A stretch of DNA of 64,000 bases, taken from NCBI GenBank assembly GCA_030674185.1, contig CM060312.1:2977893-3041892 (forward strand), read 5' to 3'. Every line of letters starts with the position of its first letter. The stretch's first letter is position 1. Below the pieces are notes generated by a model that was not told the origin of the DNA, searched no databases, and worked only from the letters and a program-made list of their open reading frames with translations. This document shows positions 20,312 to 33,187 of this stretch, one piece after another. This DNA is from Monoplex corrugatus. Its lineage: Eukaryota; Mollusca; Gastropoda; Littorinimorpha; Ranellidae. The position numbers and the translations under genes were made by a program.

Positions 20312-23300
20312 CCGGTTCATGTCGTCAGGTTCATGTCGTCAGGTTCTCATCACCAGGTTCATGTCGTCAGGTTCATGTCGTCAGGTTCTCATCACCAGGT
20401 TCATGTCAGGTTCATGTCGTCAGGTTCTCATCACCAGGTTCATGTCGTCAGGTTCATGTCATCAGGTTCTCATCACCAGGTTCATGTCGTCAGGTTCATG
20501 TCATCAGGTTCTCATCACCAGGTTCATGTCAGGTTCATGTCGTCAGGTTCTCATCACCAGGTTCATGTCGTCAGGTTCTCATCACCAGGTTCATGTCATC
20601 AGGTTCTCATCACCAGGTTCATGTCAGGTTCATGTCGTCAGGTTCTCATCACCAGGTTCATGTCGTCAGGTTCTCATCACCAGGTTCATGTCGTCAGGTT
20701 CTCATCACCAGGTTCATGTCATCAGGTTCATGTCATCAGGTTCATGTCATCAGGTTCATGTCGTCAGGTTCTCATCACCAGGTTCATGTCGTCAGGTTCT
20801 CATCACCAGGTTCATGTCACCAGGTTCATGTCATCAGGTTCATGTCATCAGGTTCATGTCGTCAGGTTCTCATCACCAGGTTCATGTCATCAGGTTCATG
20901 TCGTCAGGTTCATGTCATCAGGTTCTCATCACCAGGTTCATGTCGTCAGGTTCTCATCACCAGGTTCATGTCATCAGGTTCTCATCACCAGGTTCATGTC
21001 ATCAGGTTCTCATCACCAGGTTCATGTCGTCAGGTTCTCATCACCAGGTTCATGTCATCAGGTTCTCATCACCAGGTTCATGTCATCAGGTTCTCATCAC
21101 CAGGTTCATGTCATCAGGTTCTCATCACCAGGTTCATGTCGTCAGGTTCTCATCACCAGGTTCATGTCGTCAGGTTCATGTCGTCAGGTTCATGTCATCA
21201 GGTTCTCATCACCAGGTTCATGTCGTCAGGTTCATGTCATCAGGTTCATGTCATCAGGTTCATGTCATCAGGTTCTCATCACCAGGTTCATGTCGTCAGG
21301 TTCATGTCATCAGGTTCTCATCACCAGGTTCATGTCGTCAGGTTCATGTCGTCAGGTTCATGTCGTCAGGTTCATGTCGTCAGGTTCATGTCGTCAGGTT
21401 CATGTCGTCAGGTTCATGTCATCAGGTTCATGTCGTCAGGTTCATGTCATCAGGTTCTCATCACCAGGTTCATGTCATCAGGTTCTCATCACCAGGTTCA
21501 TGTCGTCAGGTTCTCATCATCAGGTTCATGTCGTCAGGTTCTCATCACCAGGTTCATGTCATCAGGTTCTCATCACCAGGTTCATGTCATCAGGTTCTCA
21601 TCACCAGGTTCATGTCGTCAGGTTCTCATCACCAGGTTCATGTCGTCAGGTTCTCATCACCAGATTCATGTCGTCAGGTTCTCATCACCAGGTTCATGTC
21701 GTCAGGTTCTCATCACCAGGTTCATGTCGTCAGGTTCTCATCACCAGATTCATGTCGTCAGGTTCTCATCACCAGGTTCATGTCGTCAGGTTCTCATCAC
21801 CAGGTTCATGTCGTCAGGTTCTCATCACCAGATTCATGTCGTCAGGTTCTCATCACCAGGTTCATGTCGTCAGGTTCTCATCACCAGGTTCATGTCGTCA
21901 GGTTCTCATCACCAGGTTCATGTCGTCAGGTTCTCATCACCAGGTTCATGTCGTCAGGTTCTCATCACCAGGTTCATGTCGTCAGGTTCTCATCACCAGG
22001 TTCATGTCGTCAGGTTCTCATCACCAGGTTCATATCGTCAGGTTCTCATCACCAGGTTCATGTCGTCAGGTTTCATCACCAGGTTCTCATCACCAGGTTC
22101 ATGTCGTCAGGTTCTCATCACCAGGTTCATGTCGTCAGGTTCTCATCACCAGGTTCATGTCGTCAGGTTCTCATCACCAGGTTCATGTCGTCAGGTTCTC
22201 ATCACCAGGTTCATATCGTCAGGTTCTCATCACCAGGTTCATGTCGTCAGGTTCTCATCACCAGGTTCTCATCACCAGGTTCATGTCGTCAGGTTCTCAT
22301 CACCAGGTTCATGTCGTCAGGTTCTCATCACCAGGTTCATATCGTCAGGTTCTCATCACCAGGTTCATGTCGTCAGGTTCTCATCACCAGATTCATGTCG
22401 TCAGGTTCTCATCACCAGGTTCATGTCGTCAGGTTCTCATCACCAGGTTCATGTCGTCAGGTTCTCATCACCAGGTTCATATCGTCAGGTTCTCATCACC
22501 AGGTTCATATCGTCAGGTTCTCATCACCAGGTTCATATCGTCAGGTTCATGTCATCAGGTTCATGTCGTCAGGTTCATATCGTCAGGTTCTCATCACCAG
22601 GTTCATATCGTCAGGTTCATGTCGTCAGGTTCATGTCGTCAGGTTCATGTCGTCAGGTTCTCATCACCAGGTTCATGTCGTCAGGTTCTCATCACCAGGT
22701 TCATGTCGTCAGGTTCATGTCATCAGATTCATGTCGTCAGGTTCATGTCGTCAGGTTCTCATCACCAGGTTCATGTCGTCAGGTTCTCATCACCAGGTTC
22801 ATATCGTCAGGTTCTCATCACCAGGTTCATATCGTCAGGTTCTCATCACCAGGTTCATGTCGTCAGGTTCTCATCACCAGGTTCATATCGTCAGGTTCTC
22901 ATCACCAGGTTCATATCGTCAGGTTCATGTCATCAGGTTCATGTCGTCAGGTTCATGTCGTCAGGTTCTCATCACCAGGTTCATGTCGTCAGGTTCATGT
23001 CGTCAGGTTCTCATCACCAGGTTCATGTCGTCAGGTTCTCATCACCAGGTTCATGTCAGGTTCATGTCGTCAGGTTCATGGAGGCAGGTTCATGTCGTCA
23101 GGTTCATGTCATCAGATTCATGTCGTCAGGTTCATGTCGTCAGGTTCATGTCGTCAGGTTCATGTCGTCAGGTTCATGTCGTCAGGTTCATGTCGTCAGG
23201 TTCATGTCGTCAGGTTCATGTCGTCAGGTTCATGTCGTCAGGTTCATGTCGTCAGGTTCATGTCGTCAGGTTCATGTCATCAGATTCTCATCGTCAGGTT

Positions 23301-23480
23301 CATGTCGTCAGGTTCATGGAGGCTAGATTATGTCATCAGGTTTACGTCACCAGGTTCATGTCAGGTTTACGTCACCAGGTTCATGTCATCATGTTCATGT
23401 TGGAAGGTTCGTATATTGTCAGGTTCATGTTGTCGAGTTCATGTTGTCGAGTTCATGTTGTCTGGTCATGTTGTCTGGTC
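20312..23480. repeat. 14-bp minisatellite, about 225 monomers of a few types
   Basis: All monomers start GGTTC. The main types are GGTTCATGTCGTCA, GGTTCATGTCATCA, GGTTCATATCGTCA and GGTTCTCATCACCA. Over most of the array ATG-type and CTC-type monomers alternate as 28-bp dimers; from about 23070 to 23280 only the ATG type remains. Truncated 9-bp monomers (GTTCATGTCA joined to the next GTTC) recur near 20405, 20528, 20621 and 23055. The last copies decay into GTTCATGTTGTCGA forms. Since 14 is not a multiple of three and the unit lacks forward stops, all three forward frames stay open for about 1000 codons. These are not genes. Confidence 0.97.
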
Positions 23481-23581
23481 ATGTTGTCCCGGTTGTGGCT
23501 GTTGCAATAGTGACCTTCATATTCTTACTGGAATTGTCAATGCCTGTGCCATTTCCATACTGTTGTATTTGTGCGTGTGTT

Positions 23582-23586
<5 letters not shown>

Positions 23587-23622
<36 letters not shown>

Positions 23623-23640
23623 TGTGTGTGTGTGTGTGTT
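23587..23640. repeat. (TG)n microsatellite
   Basis: TG run with a single GG interruption. Confidence 0.94.
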
Positions 23641-23890
23641 ATATCATCAATTGCCTTGGAATAGTCTGTGCATTTCTAACATTCCATTAGTTTGCAGTTT
23701 GTTAGTTAAGTGGGATGACTTTGGAACATAATGATTGTACACACCAACGTGTACATTGAGCTGGTGACTTATGTGTGTGTTGGAAGACAAATGTTGTTGT
23801 AGATGTGGGGACATGTTGTTGGGAAATGTGACGTTAGGTGTGTTTAGTTGTCTTAAGGAAAGGTGATTGTTCTACGGGTAGGCCTGTATA
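23641..23890. other. single-copy spacer
   Basis: No recognisable feature. Confidence 0.5.
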
Positions 23891-25105
23891 TCGAAGTGAT
23901 GAACTGTATGATGAAAAGGAGGTACTGTGACCATTGAAGTTGATGAACTGTATGGTGATAACGTACTGTGACCATTGAAGTTGATGAACTGTATGGTGAT
24001 AACGTACTGTGGACCATTGAAGTTGATGAACTGTATGGTGATAATGTACTGTGACCATTGAAGTTGATGAACTGTATGGTGATAATGTACTGTGACCATT
24101 GAAGTTGATGAACTGTATGGTGATAATGTACTGACGTACTGTGTGACCATTGAAGTTGATGAACTGTATGGTGATAATGTACTGTGACCATTGAAGTTGA
24201 TGAACTGTATGGTGATAATGTACTGTGACCATTGAAGTTGATGAACTGTATGGTGATAATGTACTGACGTACTCTGTGACCATTGAAGTTGATGAACTGT
24301 ATGGTGATAATGTACTGTGACCATTGAAGTTGATGAACTGTATGGTGATAATGTACTGTGACCATTGTAGTTGATGAACTGTATGGTGATAATGTACTGT
24401 GACCATTGAAGTTGATGAACTGTATGGTGATAATGTACTGTGACCATTGTAGTGATGAACTGTATGGTGATAACGTACTGACGTACTGTGACCATTGAAG
24501 TTGATGAACTGTATGGTGATAACGTACTGACGTACTGTGACCATTGAAGTTGATGAACTGTATGGTGATAACGTACTGTGACCATTGAAGTTGATGAACT
24601 GTATGGTGATAATGTACTGACGTACTGTGACCATTGAAGTTGATGAACTGTATGGTGATAATGTACTGTGGACCATTGAAGTTGATGAACTGTATGGTGA
24701 TAATGTACTGACGTACTGTGTGACCATTGAAGTTGATGAACTGTATGGTGATAATGTACTGGTGTACCATTGTAGTTGATGAACTGTATGGTGATAATGT
24801 ACTGTGACCATTGAAGTTGATGAACTGTATGGTGATAATGTACTGTGACCATTGTAGTGATGAACTGTATGGTGATAACGTACTGACGTACTGTGACCAT
24901 TGAAGTTGATGAACTGTATGGTGATAATGTACTGACGTACTGTGACCATTGAAGTTGATGAACTGTATGGTGATAATGTACTGTGTGACCATTGAAGTGT
25001 TCTGGTGATAATGTACTGTGACCATTGAAGTGTTCTGATGATAACGTACTGTGACCATTGAAGTGTTCTGGTGATAACGTACTGTGACCATTGAAGTGTT
25101 CTGGT
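23891..25105. repeat. 41/51-bp minisatellite, about 28 copies
   Basis: The unit contains GTTGATGAACTGTATGGTG and ACTGTGACCATTGAA. A longer class carries an extra GTACTGACGTACTG segment. The last four copies (about 24985-25105) share a deletion to GAAGTGTTCTGGTGATAA. The longer reverse frames (~370-440 codons) are repeat artefacts. Confidence 0.96.
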
Positions 25106-25340
25106 TGTAGTGTTGGTTGTGTCACCTTGACCAGTGTGTCAGCATCTGTACCGTGTGGTCTGTGTAGGTCTTGGACACTGCACGTCAACTTGTTAGCTGT
25201 CAGTTCTCATGATGTTTAGGGGGTAGTTTTTATGGACCAAGCTTATGTATCTGTGTGATTGTCAGCTGTAAGTGATGTTGTTGGACAGTCATGTGTTTTC
25301 TGATGGGAATGCTCATTAGTGTGACATTTGATGTAGTTTA
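25106..25340. other. single-copy spacer
   Basis: No gene or RNA feature recognised. Confidence 0.5.
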
Positions 25341-25860
25341 CTGATGGTAGCCATACATCGTCTGATGGAAGTGACCACCAGGTCTGCTGTTGTTACTGAT
25401 GGTAGCCATACATTGTCTGATGGAAGTGACCACCAGGTCTGCTGTTGTTACTGATGGTAGTCATACATCGTCTGATGGAACTGACCACCAGGTCTGTTGT
25501 TGTTACTGATGGTAGTCATACATCGTCTGATGGAAGTGACCACCAGGTCTGTTGTTGTTAATGATGGTAGTCATACATCGTCTGATGGAACTGACCACCA
25601 GGTCTGTTGTTGTTACTGATGGTAGTCATACATCGTCTGATGGAAGTGACCACCAGGTCTGCTGTTGTTACTGATGGTAGTCATACATCGTCTGATGGAA
25701 GTGACCACCAGGTCTGCTGTTGTTACTGATGGTAGTCATACATCGTCTGATGGAATGACCACAGTCTGCTGTTGTTATGTGGTATCTATATGTCTGATGA
25801 ATGACCACAGTCTGTGTTTGTACTGGGTAGTCATACATGTCTGTATGGAAAGTGACTGGT
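25341..25860. repeat. 55-bp minisatellite, about 9 copies
   Basis: The unit contains GATGGTAGTCATACATCGTC and GTGACCACCAGGTCTG. The last two copies (25740-25860) have many single-base losses. Confidence 0.95.
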
Positions 25861-26025
25861 CTGCTTGTGGTTATGATGGTGATGTCATGCATGTTGATGA
25901 TGTGTGTCCTTTGTTACATGTTTGCTGTGTACCAGTGTGGGTACATGTTAGTTTGATTGTTTTGACTCTCTTTGTGTTACTGGGAAAGTTTGGTTGTGGG
26001 ACAGTGTTGGTTGAACATGGTTGAT
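25861..26025. other. single-copy spacer
   Basis: T/G-rich, no feature seen. Confidence 0.5.
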
Positions 26026-27657
26026 GGTTTGTTGCTCCTTTGTACAAGTTGTTGTTCCTTTGTACAAGTTGTTCCAGGGGGTAACAGTTAGTTGGTGTTG
26101 TTGTGTTCCTTTGTACAAGTTGTTGTTACCAGGGGGTAACAGTTAGTTGGTGTTGTTGTTCCTTTGTACAAGTTGTTGTTACCAGGGGGTAACAGTTAGT
26201 TGTGTTTGTTGCTCCTTTGTACAAGTTGTTGTTACCAGGGGGTAACAGTTAGTTGATGTTGTTGCTCCTTTGTACAAGTTGTTGTTACCAGGGGGTAACA
26301 GTTAGTTGATGTTGTTGCTCCTTTGTACAAGTTGTGTTACCAGGGGGTAACAGTTAGTTGTGTTGTTGCTCCTTTGTACAAGTTGCTGTTACCAGGGGGT
26401 AACAGTTAGTTGGTGTTGTTGCTCCTTTGTACAAGTTGTGTTACCAGGGGGTAACAGTTAGTTGTGTTGTTGCTCCTTTGTACAAGTTGCTGTTACCAGG
26501 GGGTAACAGTTAGTTGTGTTGTTGCTCCTTTGTACAAGTTGCTGTTACCAGGGGGTAACAGTTAGTTGTGTTGTTGCTCCTTTGTACAAGTTGTTGTTAC
26601 CAGGGGTAACAGTTAGTTGGTGTTGTTGCTCCTTTGTACAAGTTGTTGTTACCAGGGGGTAACAGTTAGTTGGTGTTGTTGCTCCTTTGTACAAGTTGCT
26701 GTTACCAGGGGGTAACAGTTAGTGGGTGTTGTTGCTCCTTTGTACAAGTTGCTGTTACCAGGGGGTAACAGTTGTGTGTTGTTGCTCCTTTGTACAAGTT
26801 GCTGTTACCAGGGGGTAACAGTTTGTGTGCTTGTACAGTTGTTCCTAACGTTGTGTTGTGTTTACAAGTTGCTGTTACCAGGGGTAACAGTTGGTGTTGT
26901 TGCTCCTTTGTACAAGTTGTTGTTACCAGGGTGGTAACAGTTGGTGTTGTTGTATCTTTGTACAAGTTGCTGTTACAGGGGGTAACAGTTGATGTTGTTG
27001 CTCCTTTGTACAAGTTGTTGTTACCAGGGGGTAACAGTTGATGTTGTTGCTCCTTTGTACAAGTTGTTGTTACCAGGGGGTAACAGTTTAGTTGGTGTTG
27101 TTGCTCCTTTGTACAAGTTGTTACCAGGGGGTAACAGTTAGTTGGTGTTGTTGCTCCTTTGTACAAGTTGCTGTTACCAGGGGGTAACAGTTAGTTGGTG
27201 TTGTTGCTCCTTTGTACAAGTTGTTGTTACCAGGGGATAACAGTTAGTTGTTGTTGCTCCTTTGTACAAGTTGTTGTTACCAGGGGTAACAGTTAGTTGG
27301 TGTTGTTGCTCCTTTGTACAAGTTGTTGTTACCAGGGGTAACAGTTAGTTGATGTTGTTGCTCCTTTGTACAAGTTGTTACCAGGGGGTAACAGTTAGTT
27401 GGTGTTGTTGCTCCTTTGTACAAGTTGTTACCAGGGGGTAACAGTTAGTTGGTGTTGTTGCTCCTTTGTACAAGTTGCTGTTACCAGGGGGTAACAGTTA
27501 GTTGGTGTTGTTGCTCCTTTGTACAAGTTGTTGTTACCAGGGATAACAGTTAGTTGGTGTTGTTGCTCCTTTGTACAAGTTGTTGTTACCAGGGGGTAAC
27601 AGTTAGTTGGTGTTGTTGCTCCTTTGTACAAGTTGTTGTTACCAGGGGGTAACAGTT
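26026..27657. repeat. ~51-53-bp minisatellite, about 32 copies, hairpin in each unit
   Basis: The unit contains TGCTCCTTTGTACAAGTTG and TGTTACCAGGGGGTAACA. The latter folds on itself (TGTTACC/GGTAACA, 4-nt loop). Length variation comes from the number of GTT steps, a GGGG/GGGGG change and loss of TAGT. A divergent copy lies at 26820-26880. Confidence 0.97.
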
Positions 27658-28010
27658 AGCAGGGCACAGCATCCACACTTTTTCCTGTCACCAGAGTTGT
27701 CAGGGATGTGACCGTTGGTGACATGATTCACACTGATACGTGACAGAGAATGACGTTGATGTCTAAAGGTGTCGTTGTTATAAGGATCAGTTAACATTTG
27801 GGTTGTGGATAATTTTGATATCTGAAGACACATGTGTTGCATAGATAAGCAGAAAACTTTATGACGACTACATAAAGAATTACGATGACTCAGTGGTGGC
27901 TGGGTAGATGTCATTTTGTTTGTGTTGGCTGGTGATAAAGAGTGTACCACAGACAAACACAATGTTGTTTCTGCTAGCAAACCTGTAGAATAGGAAGCCT
28001 ACATGAAAGG
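27658..28010. other. single-copy spacer with the left half of a flanking duplication
   Basis: The right part (about 27950-28015, CAGACAAACACAATGTTGTT through GGAAGCCTACATGA) is repeated at about 28252-28333 on the other side of the 34-bp array. No gene recognised. Confidence 0.6.
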
Positions 28011-28015
28011 GATCG

Positions 28016-28252
28016 GCACCTTGTGGTGATGTCTGAGGACACAGTGCCGACACCTTGTGGTGATGTCTGAGGACACAGTGCCGACACCTTGTGGTGATGT
28101 CTGAGGATACAGTGCCGACACCTTGTGGTGATGTCTGAGGATACAGTGCTGACACCTTGTGGTGATGTCTGAGGATACAGTGCTGACACCTTGTGGTGAT
28201 GTCTGAGGACACAGTGCTGACACCTTGTGGTGATGTCTCAGGACACAGTGCC
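28016..28252. repeat. 34-bp minisatellite, 7 copies
   Basis: The unit contains CACCTTGTGGTGATGTCTGA and GGACACAGTGC. Copies differ at GGACAC/GGATAC and GCCGAC/GCTGAC. Confidence 0.96.
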
Positions 28253-28399
28253 ACAGACAAACACAATGTTGTTTGTGCCGACAAGCCTGTTACAGGCCAC
28301 CTGTAGAACAGGAAGCCTACATGATATGGATCGTTAACTTGTGGTAGTCAGCTCATCTCAGGATTCCCTACAGCTATGCTTTCGACAGTTTTGGCTACT
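28253..28399. other. right half of the flanking duplication
   Basis: Repeats the segment seen at about 27950-28015, with an added GCCGACAAGCCTGTTACAGG stretch. Confidence 0.6.
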
Positions 28400-28735
28400 G
28401 GTAGGGCCACCCAGGGTAGGCAGGTGGAAGGGTAGAGGTCTGACAACGTGTGATATACAGGTCCTACAGGTTACACAGGTCCTACAGGTTGGGGGGGGTA
28501 GGGTACAGGGGCCACCAACACCACATATAGGTACAGCTACCCAGGGTAGACAGGTGGAAGGGTAGAGGTCCGACAAAGTGTGATACACTGTCGTGCGGGT
28601 TACACAGGTCCTCCAGGTTGGGGGGTAGGTACAGGGACTGTCAACACCAGTCACAGGTAGGTCCACCCAGGGTCGACAGACATAAGGGTAGAGGTCTGGC
28701 AAAGTGTGACACACAGGTCCCACAGGTCGGGGTTT
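28400..28735. repeat. ~118-bp repeat, 3 copies
   Basis: Copies share CACCCAGGGTAGGCAGGTGG / CTACCCAGGGTAGACAGGTG, then AAGGGTAGAGGTC and AGTGTGATACAC. They are clearly diverged from one another. Confidence 0.9.
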
Positions 28736-28769
28736 GGGTTTAGTGGCCAACAATCCAGTCCTGGGTAAA

Positions 28770-31575
28770 GCAACGCTTTGTTATAGAAACAACAGCAAGG
28801 TTACTGCCCTGGGTTATAGAAACAGCAGCAAGGTTACTGTCCAGGGTTATAGAAACAGCAGCAAGGTTACTGCCCTGGGTTATAGAAACAGCAGCAAGGT
28901 TACTGTCCAGGGTTATAGAAACAGCAGCAAGGTTACTGTCCAAGGTTATAGAAACAGCAGCAAGGTTACTGTCCAGGGTTATAGAAACAGCAGCAAGGTT
29001 ACTGTCCTGGGTTATAGAAACAGCAGCAAGGTTACTGCCCAACATGGTAATATCTTGGTGGTTATAGAAACAGCAGCAAGGTTACTGCCCTACATGGCAA
29101 TAGCTTGGTGGTTATAGAAACAGCAGCAAGGTTACTGCCCTGGGTTATAGAAACAGCAGCAAGGTTACTGCCCTGGGTTATAGAAACAGCAGCAAGGTTA
29201 CTGTCCTACATGGCAATAGCTTGGTGGTTATAGAAACAGCAGCAAGGTTACTGTCCTGGGTTATAGAAACAGCAGCAAGGTTACTGCCCTACATGGCAAT
29301 AGCTTGGTGGTTATAGAAACAGCAGCAAGGTTACTGTCCTGGGTTATAGAAACAGCAGCAAGGTTACTGCCTACATGGTAATAGCTTGGTGGTTATAGAA
29401 ACAGCAAGGTTACTGCCTACATGGCAATAGCTTGGTGGTTATAGAAACAGCAGCAAGGTTACTGTCCTTGGCTATAGAAACAGCAGCAAGGTTACTGCCC
29501 TACATGGTAATAGCTTGGTGGTTATAGAAACAGCAGCAAGGTTACTGCCCTACATGGCAATAGCTTGGTGGTTATAGAAACAGCAGCAAGGTTACTGCCC
29601 TACATGGTAATAGCTTAGTGGTTATAGAAACAACAGCAAGGTTACTGTCTACATGGCAATATCTTGGTGGTTATAGAAACAGCAGCAAGGTTACTGCCCT
29701 ACATGGCAATAGCTTGGTGGTTATAGAAACAGCAGCAAGGTTACTGCCCTGGGTTATAGAAACAGCAGCAAGGTTACTGCCCTGGGTTATAGAAACAGCA
29801 GCAAGGTTACAGCCCTACATGGCAATAGCTTGGTGGTTATAGAAACAGCAGCAAGGTTGCAATCCTACATGGTAATAGCTTGGTGGTTAAAGAAACAGCA
29901 GCAAGGTTACTGTCCTTGGCTATAGAAACAGCAGCAAGGTTACTGTCCTACATGGCAATAGCTTGGTGGTTATAGAAATAGCAGCAAGATTACTGTCCTA
30001 CATGGCAATAGCTTGGTGGTTATAGAAACAGCAGCAAGGTTACTGTCCTACATGGCAATAGCTTGGTGGTTATAGAAATAGCAGCAAGATTACTGTCCTA
30101 CATGGCAATATCTTGGTGGTTATAGAAACAACAGCAAGGTTACTGTCTACATGGCAATAGCTTGGTGGTTATAGAAACAGCAGCAAGGTTACTGTCCTAC
30201 ATGGTAATAGCTTAGTGGTTATAGAAACAACAGCAAGGTTACTGTCTACATGGCAATAGCTTGGTGGTTATAGAAACAGCAGCAAGGTTACTGTCCTTGG
30301 TTATAGAAACAGCAGCAAGGTTACTGTCCTACATGGCAATAGCTTGGTGGTTATAGAAACAGCAGCAAGGTTACTGTCCTGGGTTATAGAAACAGCAGCA
30401 AGGTTACTGTCCTACATGGCAATAGCTTGGTGGTTATAGAAACAGCAGCAAGGTTACTGCCCTACATGGCAATAGCTTGGTGGTTATAGAAACAGCAGCA
30501 AGGTTACTGCCCGACATGGAAATAGCTTGGTGGTTATAGAAACAGCAGCAAGGTTACTGCCCTACAACTTTGGTTAAAATTAGCACATGGATGCTGTTTA
30601 TAGAAACAGCAGCAATGTTACTGCCCGACATGGTAATAGCTTGGTGGTTATAGAAACAGCAGCAAGGTTACTGCCACTGGCAACTGGTAATTAGCTTGGT
30701 GTTATAGAAACAGCAGCAAGGTTACTGCCCTACATGGCAATAGCTTAGTGGTTATAGAAACAGCAGCAAGGTTACTGCCCTGGGTTATAGAAACAGCAGC
30801 AAGGTTACTGCCCTACATGGCAATAGCTTAGTGGTTATAGAAACAGCAGCAAGGTTACTGCCCTGGGTTATAGAAACAGCAGCAAGTTACTGCCCTACAT
30901 GGCAATAGCTTGGTGGTTATAGAAACAGCAGCAAGGTTACTGCCCTACATGGAATAGCTTGGTGGTTATAGAAACACAGCAATGTTACTGCCACATGGTA
31001 ATAGCTTGGTGGTTATAGAAACAGCAGCAAGGTTACTGCCCTACATGGCAATAGCTTAGTGGTTATAGAAACAACAGCAAGGTTACTGTCCTACATGGCA
31101 ATAGCTTAGTGGTTATAGAAACAACAGCAAGGTTACTGCCCTACATGGTCAATATCTTGTGGTTATAGAAACAGCAGCAAGGTTACTGCCCTACATGGCA
31201 ATAGCTTGGTGGTTATAGAAACAGCAGCAAGGTTTACTGGCCTGTGGTTATAGAAACAACAGCAAGGTTACTGTCTACATGGCAATATCTTGGTGGTTAT
31301 AGAAACAGCAGCAAGGTTACTGCCCTACATGGTAATAGCTTGGTGGTTATAGAAACAGCAGCAAGGTTACTGTCTACATGGCAATAACTTGGTGGTTATA
31401 GAAACAGCAGCAAGGTTACTGCCCTACATGGTAATAGCTTGGTGGTTATAGAAACAGCAGCAAGGTTACTGCCCTACATGGCAATATCTTGGTGGTTATA
31501 GAAACAGCAGCAAGGTTACTGTCCTGGGTTATAGAAACAGCAGCAAGGTTACTGTCCTACATGGCAATAGCTTGG
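28770..31575. repeat. mosaic 33-bp / 50-bp minisatellite, about 65 copies
   Basis: Every unit has GTTATAGAAACAGCAGCAAG followed by GTTACTG. Short units then have CCCTGG; long units have CCCTACATGGCAATAGC and TTGGTG. The left end is mostly short units and the rest interleaves both. Between about 30560 and 31250 many copies have single-base losses, which may be consensus error. It resembles a repeat-spacer array but the 'spacers' are themselves repeated, so it is not CRISPR. Confidence 0.97.
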
Positions 31576-31679
31576 TGGACAGTATGATGTGGTTTGGTGT
31601 CAGCCCAGTGGTGTGTGTTGTCACTGTGTTCTGTGACCTATTGGTGCTGGTTGGTTGACACTGTCTTCATGTCTGTGAG

Positions 31680-32785
31680 AACGTTCACTACCAGTGCCAA
31701 AGGATGAGTGCTGGCTGTCATCTCATCCTGATCCCTGTGAAATCAGTGTTCACTAGTGGTGCCAAAGAATGAGTGCTGACTGTCATCTCATCCTGATCCC
31801 TGTGAAACCAGTGTTCACTAGTGGTGCCAAAGGATGAGTGCTGACTGTCATCTCATCCTGATCCCTGTGAAACCAGTGTTCACTAGTGGTGCCAAAGGAT
31901 GAGTGCTGACTGTCATCTCATCCTGATCCCTGTGAAATCAGTGTTCACTAGTGGTGCCAAAGGATGAGTGCTGACTGTCATCTCATCCTGATCCATGTGA
32001 AATCAGTGTTCACTAGTGGTGCCAAAGGATGAGTGCTGACTGTCATCTCATCCTGATCCCTGTGAAATCAGTGTTCACTAGTGGTGCCAAAGAATGAGTG
32101 CTGACTGTCATCTCATCCTGATCCCTGTGAAACCAGTGTTCACTAGTGGTGCCAAAGGATGAGTGCTGACTGTCATCTCATCCTGATCCCTGTGAAACCA
32201 GTGTTCACTAGTGGTGCCAAAGGATGAGTGCTGACTGTCATCTCATCCTGATCCCTGTGAAACCAGTGTTCACTAGTGGTGCCAAAGGATGAGTGCTGAC
32301 TGTCATCTCATCCTGATCCCTGTGAAATCAGTGTTCACTAGTGGTGCCAAAGGATGAGTGCTGACTGTCATCTCATCCTGATCCCTGTGAAATCAGTGTT
32401 CACTAGTGGTGCCAAAGGATGAGTGCTGACTGTCATCTCATCCTGATCCCTGTGAAACCAGTGTTCACTAGTGGTGCCAAAGGATGAGTGCTGACTGTCA
32501 TCTCATCCTGATCCCTGTGAAATCAGTGTTCACTAGTGGTGCCAAAGGATGAGTGCTGACTGTCATCTCATCCTGATCCCTGTGAAATCAGTGTTCACTA
32601 GTGGTGCCAAAGGATGAGTGCTGACTGTCATCTCATCCTGATCCCTGTGAAATCAGTGTTCACTAGTGGTGTCAAAGGATGAGTGCTGACTGTCATCTCA
32701 TCCTGATCCCTGTGAAATCAGTGTTCACTAGTGGTGCCAAAGGATAAGTGCTGACTGTCATCTCATCCTGATCTCTGTGAAATCA
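31680..32785. repeat. 65-bp minisatellite, about 17 copies
   Basis: The unit contains GTGCCAAAGGATGAGTGCTG and CATCTCATCCTGATCCC. AGGATGAG and CTCATCCT form a perfect 8-bp stem around a 13-nt loop. The copies are very uniform; variation is mainly AAATCA/AAACCA. Confidence 0.97.
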
Positions 32786-33060
32786 AAAATAGTCAGCGTC
32801 AGTTTACCTGTCTACTTGTGGTCACGTTGTTGTCAGTTTTACCTGTTGTTAGTTCATCATGAAGGTTTTGTCTTTTTTGTTTTTGGAGTGAGAGAGTTTC
32901 TGTGTTTGCACCCTGACCTTAGGATTTTGCCAGCACATAGAGTTATGCCATGATCATGTTGCATCTTCTCCATCTGTGTGGCGTCTGTAGCATCACTACA
33001 TATACAAGTTATTCCAAGTGTGTAGATGCTGTCTTGAAAAACCAAGTTGTGTTTTCACTG
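32786..33060. other. single-copy spacer
   Basis: Includes TTTTGCCAGCACATAGAG near 32925, similar to motifs at 18990 and 39450. No gene seen. Confidence 0.5.

Positions 33061-33187
<127 letters not shown>

Noticed and set aside
20223..23664. Three overlapping forward open frames of about 1000 codons each
   Set aside because: They are the three readings of one stop-free 14-bp repeat. All three giving almost the same peptide shows the length is a property of the unit, not of coding selection.
23834..25188. Minus-strand open frames of about 370-440 codons
   Set aside because: They follow the 41/51-bp unit and are open in all three frames; no domain and no non-repeat extension.
28770..31575. CRISPR-like repeat-spacer layout
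   Set aside because: The 'spacers' are only two recurring tails, the setting is eukaryotic, and there are no cas genes.
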